Origin: Chloroflexota bacterium
Lineage (GTDB): Bacteria; Chloroflexota; Anaerolineae; Anaerolineales; E44-bin32
Assembly: GCA_026390045.1 (NCBI GenBank)
Contig: JAPLGR010000158.1
Span: 1-8,674 of the forward strand
Length of the DNA: 8,674 nt
Direction: 5' to 3'
Of this stretch, positions 1 through 4,750 are shown in pieces. The position numbers and the translations under genes were made by a program. The notes below the pieces were generated by a model, which had not been told where the DNA came from, did not search any database, and saw nothing but the letters and a program-made list of their open reading frames with translations. Every line of letters begins with the position of its first letter. Within the stretch, counting starts at the first letter, position 1.

Positions 1-168
1 ACGGGCACCAGCCCGTGGCATATGGCCGCAAGTCCTGTGGTCCACACCGCCTTGAGCAACAGTTTCTGGTTGGCTCAGGGACTGTGCACCCTCACCGAGT
101 ACTACCACCACCTAATGCACATTCCTCGACGAACCGCCGGAGGCGGACCCGCATGTCCGGTGGTGTGA
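1..168 (+). CDS. ltrA: Group II intron reverse transcriptase/maturase, C-terminal fragment
   Basis: Only the last 55 codons are visible, in the frame starting at base 1 and ending at TGA 166-168. The protein reads SPWHMAASPVVHTALSN, then FWLAQGLCTLTEYYHHL, matching the C-terminal maturase/DNA-binding end of bacterial group II intron proteins, where a tryptophan-rich segment is followed by an LxxLTExY-like stretch. The full protein would act in the cytoplasm, helping the intron RNA fold and copying it at new DNA sites. The reading frame continues through domain V and stops just before domain VI, so the RNA catalytic core also encodes the last residues. The RT catalytic domain (YADD) lies outside the window, so integrity cannot be judged. 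The symbol is used for the family only. Confidence 0.85.
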   Translation, partial: TGTSPWHMAASPVVHTALSNSFWLAQGLCTLTEYYHHLMHIPRRTAGGGPACPVV

Positions 169-203
169 GAGGGAGGATGGACAACCCATCCTCCCTACTC
201 GAT
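131..203 (+). ncRNA. Group II intron domains V and VI
   Basis: Domain V: 133-141 (ACCGCCGGA) pairs with 156-164 (TCCGGTGGT) in a 9-bp lower stem with one G-U pair. An upper stem GCG/CGC (143-145 with 150-152) carries a four-base loop GACC, and a short bulge beginning AT (153-154) joins the two stems on the 3' side. Domain VI: 171-180 pairs perfectly with 186-195 (GGGAGGATGG with CCATCCTCCC) around the loop ACAAC. The likely branch-point adenosine is A197 in TACTCGAT, seven positions before the proposed intron end at 203. These two domains form the ribozyme active site and the lariat branch site. Confidence 0.9.
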
Positions 204-216
204 TCGGGTACGGGCT

Positions 217-834
217 TCAGGCCGCGCCGCGCTCGTCGGTCGTCGCTTCAGCCCGGCGCAGAGCGACGGACGCAAGCACGGCGACGACCAGCAGCAGGTC
301 GTGATCCTGCGGCAGGAAGCCGCGGGCCGTCGATTTGTTCAGCGCCTCGATGACCCCCAGAACGCGGCTTCCCTCCAGGAGCGGCACGCAGGCCAGCGTG
401 TGGGTCTCAAAGCCGAAGGTCTCATCGACGTCGGGGAAGAAGCGCGGATCGGAGTGCACGTCGTGGACCACCTCAGCCTTGCGATGGGCGGCCACCCAGC
501 CGGCGATGCCTTTGCCAGGGGGCAGGCGGTAGCCGCGCAGCCGCTCGGCCGCCTGCCCGCGGACGACGGCGAACACCAGTTCGTTCGTCTCCTCATCAAG
601 CAGCAGGAGCGAGCCATCGCTTGCCCCGACAACGGCCAGCGCCGAGGCCAGCAGGTCATCCAGAAGCTGCAGGATGTCGACGCCCGGCCGGATTCGTTGG
701 ATGACGTCGTGTAGCCCATCCAGCCCACGGACCGCGCCGCGCAGGGAGGTCAGCTCCTCCTTCAGGGCGCGGTTCTCGTCGCGCAGGCGGCTAACCTCGA
801 GCTGCAGGTTGCGCAGGGCGTCCTGGGATTCCAT
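217..834 (-). CDS. Coiled-coil GAF domain protein
   Basis: Predicted 205-aa cytoplasmic protein. Residues 1-32 are charged and heptad-like (LQLEVSRLRDENRALKEEL), suggesting a coiled coil for dimerisation. Residues about 50-192 form one GAF domain, with PPGKGIAGWVAAHRKAEVV near 105-123, the following DPRF, and VLGVIEALNK near 158-167. GAF domains bind small ligands, tetrapyrroles or cyclic nucleotides, or serve in dimerisation. No cysteine is placed for a bilin, and no HTH, kinase or GGDEF domain is fused, so the ligand and output are unknown. The start is chosen at ATG 832-834 because GGGAGG lies just upstream and the longer reading frame upstream lacks domain-like sequence. It is transcribed toward the left intron, with the stop 13 bp from the intron end. 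It may sense a signal and act on a partner protein. Confidence 0.85.
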   Translation of the reverse strand: MESQDALRNLQLEVSRLRDENRALKEELTSLRGAVRGLDGLHDVIQRIRPGVDILQLLDDLLASALAVVGASDGSLLLLDEETNELVFAVVRGQAAERLRGYRLPPGKGIAGWVAAHRKAEVVHDVHSDPRFFPDVDETFGFETHTLACVPLLEGSRVLGVIEALNKSTARGFLPQDHDLLLVVAVLASVALRRAEATTDERGAA

Positions 835-856
835 AGACCCTCCCGGGCCGAAATGA

Positions 857-880
857 CTGCTAGCACATGTGATGCTAGCA
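857..880 (-). promoter_or_regulatory. Repeat-containing control region of the GAF gene
   Basis: Two copies of the perfect palindrome TGCTAGCA (858-865 and 873-880) have starts 15 bp apart, and a third palindrome CACATGTG (864-871) overlaps between them. On the minus strand the copies read as extended -10-like elements, TGCTAGCAT (-10 at 872-877) and TGCTAGCAG (857-862), at 38 and 23 bp from the GAF start codon. No convincing -35 is seen. It may be tandem -10 elements, a repressor operator, or both. Confidence 0.4.
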
Positions 881-926
881 TGACTCCGCAGGGCGGGCCA
901 ATGTTCCTTCGGTTGTGGGGGAAACG

Positions 927-956
927 GTCGGCGCCTCGCGGGAGCGGGGCGCCGAC
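927..956 (-). terminator. Hairpin terminator of the cold-shock gene
   Basis: A 9-bp perfect stem (GTCGGCGCC 927-935 with GGCGCCGAC 948-956) encloses a 12-nt loop, 24 bp downstream of the csp stop codon. On the minus strand the stem is followed by CGTTTCCCCC, a short U-tract, so an intrinsic terminator for csp is likely though its tail is weak. Confidence 0.65.
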
Positions 957-979
957 TGGGTGTCAGGGTCGAATCGGTC

Positions 980-1189
980 CTAGACGGGAACGACGTTCGA
1001 TGCCTGCAAGCCCTTGGGGCCGGACTCAACGCTGAACTCGACGACCTGGCCCTCCTCGAGCTTGCGGTAGCCCTCGGCCTGAATGGCGGAGAAGTGGACG
1101 AACACGTCCTCCCCGTCCTCACGGCCGATGAAACCGTAGCCCTTAGTCGCGTTGAACCACTTCACCGTGCCCTTGAATCTCTCAGTCAT
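980..1189 (-). CDS. csp: Cold-shock protein (CspA family)
   Basis: This 69-aa protein is one cold-shock domain, the usual length of the family. RNP1 is visible as KGYGFIGRE (residues 16-24) and RNP2 as DVFVHF (28-33), preceded by GTVKWFN (7-13). These aromatic and basic residues bind single-stranded RNA or DNA and melt mRNA secondary structure in the cytoplasm. The start is ATG 1187-1189 (MTERFKGTVKWF), with AGGAGG upstream; the open frame extends further but without domain sequence. It has its own promoter and a leader of about 118 nt, longer than a simple ribosome-binding site needs. Long leaders are known to mediate cold induction of cspA in E. coli, so similar control is plausible here. 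A hairpin terminator follows. Whether the gene is cold-induced or constitutive cannot be told. Confidence 0.95.
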   Translation of the reverse strand: MTERFKGTVKWFNATKGYGFIGREDGEDVFVHFSAIQAEGYRKLEEGQVVEFSVESGPKGLQASNVVPV

Positions 1190-1275
1190 GCCTTCCTGCC
1201 TCCTGCAGATGTCTTCGGCGGACGCGACCCAGGGAATGCAAACACCGCCAGGAACTTGCACCGGGCGGCGTCTGG

Positions 1276-1289
1276 AGACTACCGAGTCT
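1276..1289 (-). other. Small hairpin in the csp leader
   Basis: On the minus strand AGACT, loop CGGT, AGTCT forms a 5-bp stem about 20 nt into the predicted csp leader. It is a possible leader structure; five pairs alone could be chance. Confidence 0.3.
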
Positions 1290-1310
1290 GTGACCACGTC
1301 CTGCACGCAA

Positions 1311-1326
1311 CGCATGATATCATGCG
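1311..1326. promoter_or_regulatory. 16-bp perfect palindrome over the divergent promoters
   Basis: CGCATGATATCATGCG is a perfect inverted repeat covering the csp -10 element. Because it is symmetric, it also offers TATCAT on the plus strand (1318-1323), 48 bp before the DNPH1-like gene, although no good plus-strand -35 is seen. It may be an operator controlling both directions. Confidence 0.5.
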
Positions 1327-1342
1327 CTGGCGGCGACGTCAA
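1314..1342 (-). promoter_or_regulatory. Sigma70-type promoter of csp
   Basis: On the minus strand, TTGACG (plus 1337-1342) and TATCAT (plus 1314-1319) are separated by exactly 17 bp, each matching the consensus hexamer at five of six positions. The transcript would start near 1307 and have a leader of about 118 nt before the csp ATG. The -10 lies inside a perfect palindrome. Confidence 0.7.
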
Positions 1343-1371
1343 GGCGTAGTCGCGCACCCTGAGGACACGGC

Positions 1372-1797
1372 ATGAAGATCTACTTCTCCTGCTCACTGAC
1401 CGGCGGCCGCCAGGATGAGGCGACCTACGGCGCCATCGTGGACCATCTGCTTGCCGCGGGTTACGATGTGCTCACGGCGCATCTGGCTCGGCCGGAGGTC
1501 ATGCAGCTGGAGCAGGTGGTGGAGCCGCGCGAGGTCTACCAGCGGGACCTGGAGTGGATCCGGGAGTGTGACGCGTTGGTGGCCGAGGTCAGCACGCCGT
1601 CGCACGGCGTAGGCTATGAGATCGCCTATGCGCTGCAACGCGCGAAGCCAGTACTGTGTTGCATGCGCCGTGGCGCTAGGGTGTCGAAGATGCTCACCGG
1701 GAACGACTCGCCGGGGTTGCGCCTAGCTGTGTATGAGGGGCAGGACGAAGCACTGAAGGCGGTGGACGCGTTCCTGAGGAGGGTGGTGCGGGAGTGA
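1372..1797 (+). CDS. DNPH1-like 2'-deoxynucleoside 5'-phosphate N-hydrolase
   Basis: This 141-aa protein matches the nucleoside 2-deoxyribosyltransferase superfamily, closest to the DNPH1/RCL branch. Visible marks are IYFSCSLTGGRQDE (residues 3-16, phosphate/sugar pocket), QRDLEWIRECDALVAEV (57-73, with conserved D59) and STPSHGVGYE (74-83, with the catalytic glutamate at E83). DNPH1 enzymes cleave the N-glycosidic bond of deoxynucleoside monophosphates, including the modified 5-hydroxymethyl-dUMP, releasing base and deoxyribose 5-phosphate. A role in cleaning or salvaging the nucleotide pool is inferred. GAGGA lies 6 bp before ATG 1372. The stop overlaps the GTG start of the GNAT gene, so the two are probably translated together. 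A plain nucleoside deoxyribosyltransferase is the main alternative. Family confidence is high; substrate is not determined. Confidence 0.85.
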   Translation: MKIYFSCSLTGGRQDEATYGAIVDHLLAAGYDVLTAHLARPEVMQLEQVVEPREVYQRDLEWIRECDALVAEVSTPSHGVGYEIAYALQRAKPVLCCMRRGARVSKMLTGNDSPGLRLAVYEGQDEALKAVDAFLRRVVRE

Positions 1798-2384
1798 CCA
1801 AGGCGGCCGGGGGAGGCAAGGCGAAGATCGTTGTTCGCCCGGTCACGCCGGAGCGCTGGGATGACCTGGTGGAGCTGTTCGGGCCGCGCGGCGCGTGCGC
1901 CGGATGCTGGTGCATGTACTTCCGCCTGAGCCGCGCGGAGTTCGAGCGCCGCCAGGGCGCATCGAATCGCCGGGCACTGCATCGCCTGGTGAGCACTGGA
2001 CGCGTTCCTGGTTTGATCGCCTGCGTGGATGGAGTGCCCGCGGGCTGGGTGGCACTGGCGCCGCGCGAGGAGTACCCGCTGCTGAGCCGGTCACGCATCC
2101 TGCAGCCGGTGGACGACACGCCTGTCTGGTCGGTGGTGTGCTTCTTCACCGCACGTGCCTATCGCCGGCAGGGCGTGACGGAGGCGTTACTGCACCAGGC
2201 GTCGGGCTTCGCGAAACGGTGGGGCGCGCGGTGGCTGGAGGGCTACCCGGTCGATCCTGGCCGGGGATCATTGCCGGACACGTTCGCCTACCACGGATTG
2301 GCGGCTGCCTTTCGCAGGGCGGGGTTCCGCGAAGTCGCGCGTCGCTCAGCGACGCGGCCGATCATGAGGCTGGAACTGAGGTGA
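1794..2384 (+). CDS. GNAT family N-acetyltransferase
   Basis: This 196-aa protein has a GNAT-type acetyl-CoA site: strand VVCFFTA (114-120), then the pyrophosphate-binding turn YRRQGVTEAL (123-132). A conserved late segment carries PDTFAYHGLAAAFRRAGF (161-178), typical of GNAT strand 6 and 7. Near the N-terminus is a Cys-rich stretch, CAGCWCMYFR (35-44), shared by a GNAT subgroup whose substrate is unclear. The enzyme would transfer an acetyl group from acetyl-CoA to an amine or similar acceptor in the cytoplasm. The start is GTG 1794, overlapping the preceding TGA 1795-1797 as GTGA, with GAGGAGGG about 10 bp upstream, so translational coupling to the DNPH1-like gene is expected. The substrate cannot be named from sequence. 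Confidence 0.85.
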   Translation: MTKAAGGGKAKIVVRPVTPERWDDLVELFGPRGACAGCWCMYFRLSRAEFERRQGASNRRALHRLVSTGRVPGLIACVDGVPAGWVALAPREEYPLLSRSRILQPVDDTPVWSVVCFFTARAYRRQGVTEALLHQASGFAKRWGARWLEGYPVDPGRGSLPDTFAYHGLAAAFRRAGFREVARRSATRPIMRLELR

Positions 2385-2441
2385 GCGGGAGGGGTTGTGG
2401 CTGTGTCCCGCGCCTGCAAAGACGGAGGGCGTGAGGTTCCG

Positions 2442-3413
2442 ATGAAGCAGCGTAGATTCGGTCGAGTGGGATGGCAGGTCAGCGAGATCGGCTACGGCAT
2501 GTGGGGCATGGGGGGTTGGACGGGCTCGGATGACGCCGAGTCGATGGCGTCCCTCCAGCGGGCGGTTGAGCTTGGATGCAACTTCTTCGACACTGCCTGG
2601 GTGTACGGGGATGGGCATTCGGAGCGGCTCCTCGGGGAGCTCGTTCGGGCGCAGCGGGAAACGCGGCTGTATGTGGCCACGAAGATCCCGCCCAAGAATC
2701 AGAAGTGGCCGGCCCGGCCGGAGTACCGCCTGGACGACGTCTTCCCACCGGATTACATCCGTCGCCTAACTGAGGCCAGCCTGAAGAATCTCGGCCTCCA
2801 GAAGATCGACCTGATCCAGTTTCACGTCTGGGACGATAGTTGGGCAGAGGACGAACGCTGGCAGCGGACGATTGATGACCTCAAACGCGAGGGGGTTGTG
2901 CAGGCCGTGGGCCTCAGCCTGAATCGCTGGGAACCCGAGAACGGCATCCAGACGATCCGCACGGGTCTGATTGATGCCGTTCAGGTGATCTACAACATCT
3001 TTGACCAGTCGCCGGAGGACAGGCTCTTTCCGGTCTGCCGCGACCTAGGTGTGGCGGTGATTGCCCGAGTCCCATTCGATGAGGGAACCCTGACGGGAAA
3101 GCTGACTGAGGCCTCGCGCTGGCCAAAGGAGGACTGGCGGAGTCACTACTTCGGACCGGCCAATCTGAAGGCGTCGGTCGAGCGGGCCGAGGCCCTTCGG
3201 CCGCTGGTCCCGCCAGGAACGACGATGGCAGACCTGGCACTCAGGTTCATCCTGTCCAATGCGGATGTTAGCACAGTGATCCCCGGTATGCGCAAGCCGC
3301 GCCACGTGGATGCGAACCTTGCCGCGAGTGACCGGGGCGGACTCGACGCCGGCCTGATTGAACGCCTGCGCGCCTACCGCTGGGATCGCCTGCCGACCCC
3401 GTGGTCTGACTGA
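2442..3413 (+). CDS. Aldo/keto reductase
   Basis: This 323-aa NADPH-dependent oxidoreductase of the AKR superfamily has a (beta/alpha)8 barrel. The catalytic tetrad is intact: D50 in FFDTAWVYG, Y55 in the same segment, K81 in VATKI and H128 in IQFHVWDD. The C-terminal cofactor loop STVIPGMRKPRHVDANL carries the arginine and asparagine that contact the NADP phosphate. The N-terminus MKQRRFGRVGWQVSEIGYG is the usual AKR opening, which fixes the start at ATG 2442 with GAGG 5 bp upstream; an upstream GTG at 2397 would add 15 unlike residues. It lies 57 bp after the GNAT gene and is probably transcribed with it. Members reduce aldehydes, ketones or sugars; the substrate is not predictable. A perfect hairpin downstream ends the unit. 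Confidence 0.93.
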   Translation: MKQRRFGRVGWQVSEIGYGMWGMGGWTGSDDAESMASLQRAVELGCNFFDTAWVYGDGHSERLLGELVRAQRETRLYVATKIPPKNQKWPARPEYRLDDVFPPDYIRRLTEASLKNLGLQKIDLIQFHVWDDSWAEDERWQRTIDDLKREGVVQAVGLSLNRWEPENGIQTIRTGLIDAVQVIYNIFDQSPEDRLFPVCRDLGVAVIARVPFDEGTLTGKLTEASRWPKEDWRSHYFGPANLKASVERAEALRPLVPPGTTMADLALRFILSNADVSTVIPGMRKPRHVDANLAASDRGGLDAGLIERLRAYRWDRLPTPWSD

Positions 3414-3472
3414 CCCCGCTCCTCCAGTGCTCTCTCGAAGCCGACGACTCAACAACTCCCCCATAGACGCGA

Positions 3473-3502
3473 ACGGGGCCGTCCCAAGAGGGACGGCCCC
3501 GT
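3473..3502. terminator. Bidirectional terminator hairpin
   Basis: A perfect 13-bp stem (ACGGGGCCGTCCC with GGGACGGCCCCGT) with loop AAGA stands between two convergent genes: the aldo/keto reductase stop at 3411-3413 and the NifU-like stop at 3523-3525. Neither strand has a long U-tract, but the stem is very stable and central to the gap, so it most likely terminates both transcripts. Confidence 0.85.
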
Positions 3503-3522
3503 GGAGTCGTGCAGCGCAGGCC

Positions 3523-3786
3523 TCAGACGGCCTCGACGCGCTCGATGTCGGGGAAGAACTGCCGCACGGTCCCCTCCACCCAACCGTGCAGCGTCGTCTC
3601 GGTGAGTGGGCAGCCCGTGCATGCGCCTCCCAGCTCAACCTTCAGCACCTTGCCATCGAAGGACACCAGGTGCACCCAGCCGCCGTGGTAGTGCTCGATG
3701 TAGGAGCTGATCACCTCCAGCAGCGCCTGCAGGCGCTCCGCTGGTGATACGTCGGTCACGTGGTTGTGGGTCTCGGCCTTGGACAT
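3523..3786 (-). CDS. NifU C-terminal domain protein (Fe-S cluster scaffold/carrier)
   Basis: This 87-aa protein is essentially one NifU C-terminal domain (Nfu type). The cluster motif CTGC (C56, C59) sits in ELGGACTGCPLTETTL, followed by HGWVEGTVRQFFPDIERV, the usual ending. Known Nfu proteins hold a [4Fe-4S] or [2Fe-2S] cluster between two subunits through the CxxC and hand it to client enzymes in the cytoplasm. Start ATG 3784-3786 is preceded by GAGGGAGAG. It lies 33 bp downstream of the cyclic-nucleotide-binding-fold gene on the same strand, so the two are likely co-transcribed. Cluster genes such as iscS, iscU or sufB are not in the window. Confidence 0.9.
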   Translation of the reverse strand: MSKAETHNHVTDVSPAERLQALLEVISSYIEHYHGGWVHLVSFDGKVLKVELGGACTGCPLTETTLHGWVEGTVRQFFPDIERVEAV

Positions 3787-3819
3787 CCTTGTGCTCTCCC
3801 TCGGCAGCCTTCGGCCGCA

Positions 3820-4293
3820 CTAGCCTGGAGGCTGGCTGCGTATCCCCAGCCGCAGGAGCTCCACGACTTGATCGTGCGTGCTGCGCAGGCGCTGGGCGAT
3901 CACCTCGGCCAGCCGCTCAAGTATAACCACGCCCGTCTCGGGCTGTGTCTCGCACAAGCGTCGCAGGTCCGCGCCTCTCAGGCCGAGGGCGTCCCCGGCA
4001 TCAAGGCACACGGCGCTCGACGTGTAGGAGCGGCGGCCAAGCGCCGCCGACCAGCCGAAGACCCCGCCCTGGCCGATCTCCGTCACCGTGAGCGTCTCGC
4101 CATCGTGCGGCTTGAAACGGATGGCCACGCGTCCGCTGAGCAGGACATACAACCGATCGGCCGGGTCATCCTGGGCGAAGATGATCTGACCGCTCTGCAG
4201 GTGCTCGCCTTCGAACAGCTCGGCCAGGGCGCTCAGCTGTGTGTCGCTGAAGCCGGTGAACAGAACGCAGCCCTTCAACGCATCAATCGACAT
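3820..4293 (-). CDS. Cyclic nucleotide-binding-fold protein without a DNA-binding domain
   Basis: This 157-aa protein has one cNMP-binding beta-roll (about 10-100), with GQIIFAQDDPADRLYVLLSGRVAI (35-58) typical of Crp/Fnr sensors, then helices rich in RL and VVE (115-150) resembling the Crp dimer helix. It stops before any HTH, so it does not look like a DNA-binding regulator. The phosphate-binding cassette is altered: GVFGWSAALGRRSYTSSAV (77-95) keeps an arginine near the end (R87/R88) but has W81 where cAMP-binding proteins usually have glutamate. The ligand is therefore doubtful; cAMP is not supported. It precedes the NifU-like gene by 33 bp. The start is ATG 4291-4293, without a clear Shine-Dalgarno sequence. 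A role as a redox or ligand sensor acting on a partner is possible but unproven. Confidence 0.85.
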   Translation of the reverse strand: MSIDALKGCVLFTGFSDTQLSALAELFEGEHLQSGQIIFAQDDPADRLYVLLSGRVAIRFKPHDGETLTVTEIGQGGVFGWSAALGRRSYTSSAVCLDAGDALGLRGADLRRLCETQPETGVVILERLAEVIAQRLRSTHDQVVELLRLGIRSQPPG

Positions 4294-4655
4294 GGCCGGA
4301 CACGCATCTAGCAGGTGACTCGTAGTGTAGGTGCCTGCTCGGGGTAGGGCTCAGTGCCTTCCATCCTAATCCGCGAGACGTCCGTCACGAGGCCACCGGC
4401 TTTGTGCAGGGTATCACGGGAGAGGAGGAAGGGCATCGGCCGTGAATATGGGTCTGGGTGTCAGCTGACCTAAGCATGGCAGACAAGCTGGGCCCCCTGG
4501 TTTGTCCTGAAGGTCAGATGCCACCAGGATCACCTGAGCGCTCTCTGGTGGACTCAACGGGTTCGGCGAACGGTGGATGGAAGTCTCCTCAATGAAGAGG
4601 ACTTTAGTACGCCGCGCGCGGTATACGTGTTCAGTGCCGTGAGCACATGCTTGGC
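4294..4655. other. Gene-free stretch with several inverted repeats
   Basis: No convincing coding region is seen. It holds a perfect 10-bp palindrome GTCAGCTGAC (4460-4469), a 7-bp inverted repeat CCACCAG/CTGGTGG (4521-4527 and 4545-4551), and an 8-bp hairpin with one bulged T (AAGTCTCCTC 4581-4590, GAGGACTT 4597-4604). The set is denser than in other gaps of the window. The stretch should contain the promoter of the CNB/NifU-like pair, though none stands out. Confidence 0.4.
4310..4339. repeat. Inverted repeat upstream of the CNB gene
   Basis: AGCAGG (4310-4315) and CCTGCT (4334-4339) form a 6-bp inverted repeat with an 18-nt spacer, 17 bp from the CNB start codon. It could be an operator or a leader hairpin. 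No promoter can be assigned here with confidence. Confidence 0.3.
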
Positions 4656-4684
4656 TTGACGCCCTCTGGCTTTGCCGCTATACT
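4656..4684 (+). promoter_or_regulatory. Strong sigma70-type promoter, no known gene downstream
   Basis: TTGACG (4656-4661) and TATACT (4679-4684) are separated by exactly 17 bp, each matching the consensus at five of six positions. Transcription would start near 4691 on the plus strand, running into a long hairpin and then antisense to the end of the class V aminotransferase gene. No protein-coding gene follows on this strand. Confidence 0.6.
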
Positions 4685-4690
4685 TTCCAC

Positions 4691-4740
4691 GCTGGCAGAC
4701 GTCTGGGTGCCCCCCTCACCTAGATGTCTGCCTGCGCGTC
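4691..4740 (+). ncRNA. Candidate structured small RNA (hairpin)
   Basis: 4694-4709 (GGCAGACGTCTGGGTG) pairs with 4717-4732 (CACCTAGATGTCTGCC) in a continuous 16-bp stem around a C-rich 7-nt loop. The two non-Watson-Crick positions are G-U on the plus-strand RNA but A-C on the minus strand, so the plus-strand RNA folds better. The stem begins about three bases after the transcription start predicted from the promoter at 4656-4684. Nothing after the stem looks like a U-tract, so the 3' end is unknown. The alternative is a terminator of the minus-strand aminotransferase gene, whose stop codon is 18 bp away; that reading needs the two A-C mismatches. Confidence 0.4.
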
Positions 4741-4750
4741 AGGGCCTCGC

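Larger units (their letters stand above)
1..203 (+). mobile_element. Group IIC-like intron, 3' end (partial)
   Basis: The intron enters from the left edge. It shows the C-terminus of an intron-encoded protein, then domain V and domain VI, and the sequence TACTCGAT that typically closes such introns, so the 3' splice site is placed after 203. The catalytic triad position in domain V reads CGC (135-137), as is known for class C introns, where most other classes have AGC. The 3' exon begins at 204, only 13 bp before the stop codon of the opposing GAF gene, so the insertion lies in a gene-free gap. The 5' end and most of the reverse transcriptase are outside the window. Group II identity is secure; the class is inferred. 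Confidence 0.9.

Noticed and set aside
835..1122. Upstream extension of the GAF reading frame
   Set aside because: It crosses the csp terminator and part of the csp gene with low-complexity Arg/Ser/Pro residues; GGGAGG marks the downstream ATG.
2397..2441. GTG at 2397 as the aldo/keto reductase start
   Set aside because: It adds 15 residues unlike the family; ATG 2442 begins the usual AKR N-terminus and has GAGG 5 bp upstream.
4476..4595. 39-codon plus-strand frame beginning MADKLGPLVCPEG
   Set aside because: No Shine-Dalgarno, no promoter just upstream and no recognisable motif; likely chance.
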